Shown piece by piece: positions 45,698 through 50,947 of a DNA stretch of 50,947 nucleotides. Where the stretch lies: NCBI GenBank assembly GCA_015680685.1, contig MNCI01008625.1, positions 4,027-54,973 of the forward strand. The letters run 5' to 3'. Origin of the DNA: Gnetum montanum. Its lineage: Eukaryota > Streptophyta > Gnetopsida > Gnetales > Gnetaceae. Under the pieces are notes generated by a model. The model worked only from the letters and a program-made list of their open reading frames with translations. It was not told the DNA's origin and searched no databases. A program made the position numbers and the translations under genes. Every line of letters begins with the position of its first letter. Within the stretch, counting starts at the first letter, position 1.

Positions 45698-47683
45698 GTC
45701 CCAATATTTTCAACATGCAAGGATCCCCACCTTCCATTTATTAATTCTATCCATGCTCAACCATTTAGTTATGGGGGGCACCCTCCATTCTAACAACACA
45801 TAATTAATAAATTTTTTGCTATTTCTTTAATTTTTTAACTTTTTGTTTTCCAGTTTTTCACCTTTTAATTTATTGTTTTATCTTTTTGTCTTTTTATCTT
45901 TTTATGAGTAATCTCATCTACGAATAAAACAATCATGTGACTCGTTGGTTGAGGTGTTATTCTATGCTATCAAGTCCTAGATGACTAATTATTTGAACAG
46001 TGAGCCCATCACATCCACCCAACCATTCTATTAATAAGAGGTTCTACTCTGGGTACGATGATATTCTTGACATCATTAAAACTTAAAGTAATTTTGTGCT
46101 CATTATGCCCAAATTGAAAGATGATGGAATAAGAGGGAATGGCCAGGGTGTGACATCAAGGGAAGTTGTGGATTCTTTTTGGTGACATCTGTAGGTGCTA
46201 TCATGCAACTTGGTTGTACTAAGATCCTTGTAGATCTAACGGAAAATGGGAGTAAGAGTATTAAAGGCATCTAATAAAGATAAGATTTTCAAGAAAAAAA
46301 GAGACAATAAAAAAAGAGAGTGTGTGTGCCAAAGTAGCCAAAAAAAAAGTATGTTGTAAAGAAATTCCAAGTCACTCCTCCCTTGCACAAAACGCCAAGT
46401 GATCATATGCCTTGTTGTCATGGTGCTCTTATGGTTGTCCATCATTGGATGAAACAATGTGATGTCACTACTTGAAGGAATGGACTTGGTCTTGATTTTG
46501 GATTTATGGGCTAATGACACATTAATCATTCTCTGCACTCAAGATTCATTATGCCCTAAGTCAGTTACCTCACGTCCCAATCTCTGCAATCTCTTCTCTG
46601 ATTCATCCCATCTCGCTATTCATGTATTTGTGACTCGTGTCTTGTGTAGCATTGAATTCATACCTCATCATGGTGATATCTACATGTGTGTGTTTTTTTG
46701 CATTTTTATAGATTACATTTAATCCTTCTAGTACCTACAGACATTTTAAGGTGTGGTTACGCAAGGGCATTATAGGTTGGAACTTGCTTTGGGGAGGACC
46801 CACTTGCGTGACTTTTGTAATTTGTACTTGTTGCACACCACCACATCATCTTATACCCTCCGAGTACTTCATTTCAAAATCTATTCTTTTCTTTGTCATC
46901 ATTTTATCAAACATTCCTCAAAACCAAGTTCGACATTAAGCTTTTAGGGCAACTTCCTTGAAAAATTTCTAACTCTAAGATCACACTAAGTAAAGCATTC
47001 AACATTTATTAAAGGCAATGAGTAAGGTATGAAATCATTGAACATTTTTCAATAACCTTACTAACAATTGATCTTTTTGTGATTATAGATAGCCCCTAAA
47101 AGAAGACAACAAGGAGGACCTTCTCACGATGCAACTGAATGACGTAGGGGAGGCAGAGGCTAAGGACCTCATGCAAAACATGCAGAGTAGAAGGCATAAT
47201 CATTTAGCATCCATCATGGAACTCCTGTTATTGCACTATCTATCCAAGAAAAAGGAGGATAGGTCAGGGCCCGAGCCTATGAAGAGGAACGACAGCTATC
47301 TGCAGCATGCGTGTCATGGCCAATCAAGTGTTCCCGCAGCTGCAGTGCCCATGGGAAATGTTGACTTCATCAAACATTGAAACATCAGCATGGACGGCTC
47401 ATAATCCTCACATAGAAGAAAAGAAATGTTAGGCACTTCTTCAATGGTATCAATCTCAGAAGCCTAGTGTGCAGGACAAGGGAAAGACACCCATGGAGGA
47501 GCCACCACTACCGGGAACCCCATGAGTTCCACAAGTTTTGTGTCTGGGTCCAAATTTTGTTTAATCCTCCACTACAACATGAATAAATTCCTAGTCAGTC
47601 AATAATCCCATACCTATCCACTATGTATTCAATTGAGCTTGTTCCTCACTTTCTTTGACTCGAGGATGAGTTGTTATTTAGTC
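45698..47683 (+). other. Non-pol tail of inner element
   Basis: The stretch 45698-46590 is collinear with copy 1 (18770-19788) and has no coding potential I recognise. It includes a conserved block CTTTTTATCTTTTTATG, then CTCATCTA and AATAAAAC. 46590-47017 is present only in this copy. No pol motif on either strand. The tail ends with a GATGAGTTGTTATTTAGTCG block just before the polypurine tract, as is common upstream of the 3' LTR in Athila/Tat elements. Confidence 0.6.
47018..47380 (+). pseudogene. Possible spliced small ORF in the tail of the inner element
   Basis: ATGAGTAAG (47018-47026) is followed by GTATGAAATC. A 62-bp segment with branch-point-like CTTACTAAC (47057-47065) and a TTTTTGTGATTATAG acceptor (ends 47088) follows, then a frame reading IAPKRRQQGGPSHDATE to TGA at 47140. 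Past a frameshift, 47129-47380 is open for 83 codons (DLMQNMQSRRHNHLASIMEL...). The GT-AG ends, branch point and Arg/Gly-rich start suggest a real ancestral ORF with an intron. I do not recognise the product. Confidence 0.35.
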
Positions 47684-47692
47684 GTGGGGGTA
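47684..47692 (+). other. Polypurine tract of inner element
   Basis: GTGGGGGTA immediately precedes the TGATGA start of the 3' LTR; this is the usual plus-strand priming site. Confidence 0.75.
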
Positions 47693-48432
47693 TGATGAAT
47701 CATGGTTTTTGGGGACTGTGTATACTAGGCCTCATATACTAGGCCCCATATACAAGGCCTCGTATACTAAGCTCGCTGCGTATATTAGGCCAAGTATACG
47801 CAGCCCCATTTATGCAACATCTATTCTAACCTATAAATAAGTGGCCCTCCGCCACACCTAGGCATCTTTTGGAGTAGTTGTAGCAAAGCCCTTGCATTTT
47901 GTTTCTGTAGGAGTTAGAATATTTTCCCAAGTGCATGCTTGCAGTGTGATGCTTGTAATTGTACGACACATTTATTCAAGTGTGACATACTTGGACGTGC
48001 ACATGACCAGAAATAAAGATCGAGATTACTTCATCATTGCAGCATTCACTTAGTTTTAATTATTTAATTATTATTGTTAATTGTNNNNNNNNNNNNNNNN
48101 NNNNNNNNNNNNNNNNNNNNNNNNNNNNNNNNNNNNNNNNNTCATCACACTTGGGTTAGCTTAGACTTCATTTCCTATTACTCATTAGTTTAATCAAGAT
48201 TATCTTCCATTGTCTCTAGGAGTAGCACTAGTTTAGGATCACATCATACGCCTCACTCTGGACTAAATCATACATGATAAAGAAAATACTAGTCCAGGTG
48301 GGAAGACAACGAACTACGATCAACGTGTAACTATCTAAATACCACAACTAGCATGTCCATGGAGTTCAACCGGATTGTGCATGAACCCTCTTATTCATAT
48401 GGTTGAGTGTAGGGGTACCTCGCCACTCATCA
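47693..48432 (+). repeat. 3' LTR of inner element, with assembly gap
   Basis: TGATGAATC at 47693 and TCATCA at 48427-48432. TATAAATA is intact at 47832-47839. Six 14-bp-phased GTATAC-type units start at 47720, 47734, 47748, 47762, 47780 and 47794, one more than in the 5' LTR. A run of 57 N (48085-48141) replaces sequence. By comparison with the 865-bp 5' LTR, about 180 bp is really missing, so the N run is shorter than the gap. The 60-codon minus frame at 48366-48548 is not a gene. Confidence 0.88.
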
Positions 48433-48437
48433 TCAGT
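48433..48437 (+). other. Target-site duplication TCAGT, right
   Basis: Identical to 42784-42788. Outer-element sequence resumes here. Confidence 0.9.
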
Positions 48438-48559
48438 GCACATAAGAAATAAATATTCTACGGTGTCTGTACACAAAAGCCACAAAATAGGAGGGCACCT
48501 AATGGCTAATAGCTTATTCAAATAGTAGCACATTATGCACGGAACCAACTAAGAGCTTA

Positions 48560-50947
48560 ACATGTGCTTATGTTGAAGGCATGGACAAAATTGAGTAAGT
48601 TCAATCCCAACTATCTGATGAAGATGATGATACCTATTGGGGAGAGTTGGAAATCCCTGATAACTTCAAGTAGCAGCCTTTAGAGCTAAAAACCTTACTA
48701 GCTAGTATGGAGTATGAATTTTTAAAGAATGGTAAATTGATCATAATTAATTCCAAACTTGCTTCTGAACAAAAAGAAAAGCTATTGAAAGTAGTTAACA
48801 AATGGCCAATAGCCTTTACTTGGTCGTATCCCTAGCTGACTAAAATCGATCCAAGGATATGCCAACATCACATTTACATTGACCTAGCCATGAAGTCTAG
48901 AATGTAGCTACAAAGGTGGCTAAACCACAAATTGAAGTAGATCATCAAAGAGGAAATTGAACAACTCCTTAAGACGGGGCTCATCTATCCCATCATGGAT
49001 AGTGAGTGGGTTAGCCCACTCATAATTGTGTTAAAGAAGGATGAAAAATGACATGTTTACATTGATTTCAAGCTATTAAATATGGCACCATTTAAATATC
49101 ATTTTCCTTTACCATTTGTAGATCAAGTATTAGATACCATATCTGGGCATTGTTATTATAGTTTCTTGGATGGTTATAGTGGCTATAACCAAATCCAAAT
49201 TATGCTAGAAGATCATGCCAAGACAACATTCATGAATCCCTAGTGCACTTTTGCATATTGTAAGATGCCATTTAGTCTATGCAATGCCCCTGCAACATTT
49301 CAATGCTTGGTCCTTAGTATCTTTCAATAGTAGATTGGTAGTGGTGTTGAAGTCTTCATGGATGAATTTTCCACCTATGGAGCTACATTCAAGCAAGCCC
49401 TAGATTGACTTGAGCAAGTATTCAATAGATGTGTAGAGACAAACCTACAGCTCAATTGGGAAAAGATCCATCTCATGGTCTAAGAAGGCATTGTGCTAGG
49501 GCACCAAATTTTACAAAAAGGAATTGAGGTAAACCTAGAAAAGATAAGGGTCATTGAAGGAATAACACACCAACCAGAGATCGTTGAAGATGTTTGGTCA
49601 TTCCTTGGATACACTGGCTACTACTGGTGATTTATAGAGAATTTATCTAAGATCGTAAAGCCATTAGTAGAGCTTACAAAGAAGGATGCACCTTTCATCT
49701 AGACTAAGAAATGTGAATATGCATTTCAATAGTTTAAGGAGAAACTTGTAGAAACAATAATCCTACAAGCACTAGACTAGTCCAGATCCTTCCATATCAT
49801 GACAAATGCATCTAACTATGCCTTGGAAGCAGTGCTCACATAGATGGATGACAACAAACATTCATATTACATCCACTACGTGAGTTGAAGCATTGTGGGA
49901 GCATAGTTAAATTACACCACCATGAAAAAGGATTTAAAGGCAATGGTGTATGCTCTTGAAAAGTTCAAGTGCTATGTGCTTGGCTACAAAGTATTTGTGC
50001 ACATAGACCACAGTGCAATCTGCTTCCCTATCAATAAGCCAACAGAGAGCCCTCACATCATACAGTGGCTTTTAATCTTGCAAGAATTTAATCTTACAAT
50101 GGTAGATTGAAAAGGGATCAAGAATGTGGTCATTGATCACCTCTCTTGCTTAAGATGGGATAATAAAGAAGAGGAGAGCCTACTCTCTAATCAATTTCTA
50201 GACGAACTCCTCTTTGTAGAAGCAATAAGTGAACAAACACTTGCAAAAGCAACATGGTACAATGGCATCCTCTCCTATCTTCTCACTCATGAGATGCCAC
50301 AAGATTTGGATTTTATAAATAAGAAAAAATTTCTTCATCAAGTCAAATACTTCATGGAAATCAATGAACACCTCTACAAGGTGTATGTCGATGGCCTGAT
50401 TCGTTGGTGTATCCTTGATGAAGATCAACTGTGCATTATCCAAGATTCTCATGTAGGGCTTTGCTGAGGCCACTATGCAGGGAGATACGTGGCCATAAAA
50501 ATCCTAATAGTAGGATACTATTGGCCTACAATCTTTATGGATGCACACTAGTTTATCAAGTCTTGTGAACATTGTCAATGAGATGGAGGGATGACCACTC
50601 TCATGGAAGGTCCTCAATAGTGGATTCAACCACTGGAACCTTTCAACATATGGGGGATTGACTTCATGGGTCCCATTACACCCATGTCTAATGGAAAGGC
50701 ATACATTATAGTAGCAGTTGACTACTACACAAAATGGGCAAAAGCAACAACCGTTACTGATTGTACATCATCCACTACTACTAAATTTATACAACAAAAT
50801 ATTATAAATAGGTTTGGGGTGCCTTGTTCACTAATTTCTAATAATGGAACTCATTTTACAAGTGCCACTTTTAGAAAATTAATGTAATGCTTGGGGGTTG
50901 AACATAAATTAATAACACCTTATCATCCCCAAGCCAATGGTCAAGTA
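48560..50947 (+). pseudogene. Athila-like pol relic of outer element: RT, RNase H, integrase (runs off window)
   Basis: A single plus-strand reading, broken by about 20 stops, follows standard order. In RT: EEIEQLLKTGLIYPI near 48955, FLDGYSGYNQIQ near 49175, MPFSLCNAPATFQ near 49270, VEVFMDEF near 49345 (catalytic FMDD now FMDE). The RNase H region is SNYALEAVLT near 49810 and MKKDLKAMVYALEKFK at 49922-49970. The integrase has HHCC parts (CEHCQ near 50565), [11 protein letters not shown] near 50655 and LISNNGTHF near 50835 (second catalytic Asp now Asn), with HPQANGQV at the window end, just before the expected Glu. Open stretches of 62, 113 and 73 codons remain at 49922, 50126 and 50666. 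Many stops stand where Gln, Arg or Trp is expected. Inactive. Confidence 0.85.

Larger units (their letters stand above)
42789..48432 (+). mobile_element. Complete pol-less Athila-like element, copy 2 (inner)
   Basis: 5' LTR 42789-43653, PBS 43655-43672, gag 43790-45697, a 2-kb tail with no pol (45698-47692), polypurine tract 47684-47692 and 3' LTR 47693-48432. It is flanked by TCAGT on both sides. Nothing resembling protease, RT, RNase H or integrase is present. The gag-to-tail junction is the same as in copy 1 (18770-22980). It must have been moved by enzymes from a related element; the surrounding outer element, with the same LTR termini and PBS type, shows what such a partner looks like. 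Confidence 0.88.
40231..50947 (+). mobile_element. Athila-like Ty3/gypsy element (outer), split by a nested insertion, 3' end beyond window
   Basis: In order: 5' LTR 40231-41151, PBS, gag relic, protease relic to 42788, then the inserted pol-less element (42789-48432). After that come RT, RNase H and integrase from about 48560 to the window edge. Pol motifs match the Athila lineage: NAPATFQ, VEVFMDEF, NYTTMKKDLKAMVYALEKFK, IDHLSCLRW and [11 protein letters not shown]. It is inserted in the chromovirus relic; CTATA (40226-40230) is the candidate target flank. The 3' LTR is outside the window. Confidence 0.8.

Noticed and set aside
44952-45803. Frames of 152 and 117 codons overlapping the gag C-terminal region on the same strand
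   Set aside because: Alternative-frame shadows of the Pro/His/Ser-rich gag tail; the 252-codon frame is the one collinear with gag and ending at the shared position.
1-50947. tRNA genes, complete rRNA genes or an intact host gene
   Set aside because: None seen on either strand. tRNA-like words are primer-binding sites only, and every longer frame is a retroelement relic or a shadow.

Overview
This is a non-coding, transposon-filled window from a large plant nuclear genome. I see no intact host gene, tRNA or complete rRNA gene. The sequence is AT-rich and consists almost entirely of decayed LTR retrotransposons (Athila-like, Tat-like and chromovirus Ty3/gypsy lineages, plus families with little or no coding capacity) and one LINE relic. 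Primer-binding sites match plant tRNA-Asp or initiator tRNA-Met. The slow decay, deep nesting and a LINE that does not look like the usual angiosperm L1 suggest a large-genome plant, perhaps a gymnosperm; that is inference.

Layout. 1-1595: 5' end of an Athila-like element on the minus strand (gag-like ORF, PBS, LTR). 2562-2640: a 9-bp simple repeat. 3130-4940: LINE reverse transcriptase relic, minus strand. 6931-7200: cluster of GACATC/GATGTC words. 8600-18769: relics of one LTR family (termini TGTCACA, initiator-Met PBS), with copy A (minus), copy C (minus, leader plus gag) and copy B (plus); A and C carry a 5S rRNA-like fragment. 18770-22980: minus-strand copy of a gag-bearing, pol-less element with Athila-like LTR. 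22981-24872 and 33480-36600: two copies of a unit I call X, each with a 21-codon micro-ORF, an AAATGATGTC-type degenerate array and a different tandem array in the same slot (51 bp in one, about 190 bp in the other). 26460-29345: degraded, apparently intron-split coding relic. 31502-33350: Tat-type RNase H and integrase relic, minus strand.

37500-50947 is a nest three insertions deep. A chromovirus relic (37500-40230, itself split by a minus-strand solo LTR) is interrupted by an Athila-like element (from 40231 to beyond the window). That element's protease-RT junction is split by a complete pol-less element (42789-48432), which is flanked by the 5-bp duplication TCAGT and has both LTRs, a PBS, a gag and a polypurine tract.

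How the parts relate. The pol-less element has LTR termini (TGATGA...TCATCA), a PBS and gag features in common with the pol-bearing Athila-like element it sits in, so it was probably mobilised in trans by such relatives. Two independent copies in this window share the same gag-to-non-pol junction, so it is a real non-autonomous family. The most unusual signal is in the first ~115 bp of every Athila-like LTR here: short words repeated on a strict 14-bp step, where the spacing is kept but the core hexamer changes between subfamilies (TCRAYG, GTATAC, GATATC).
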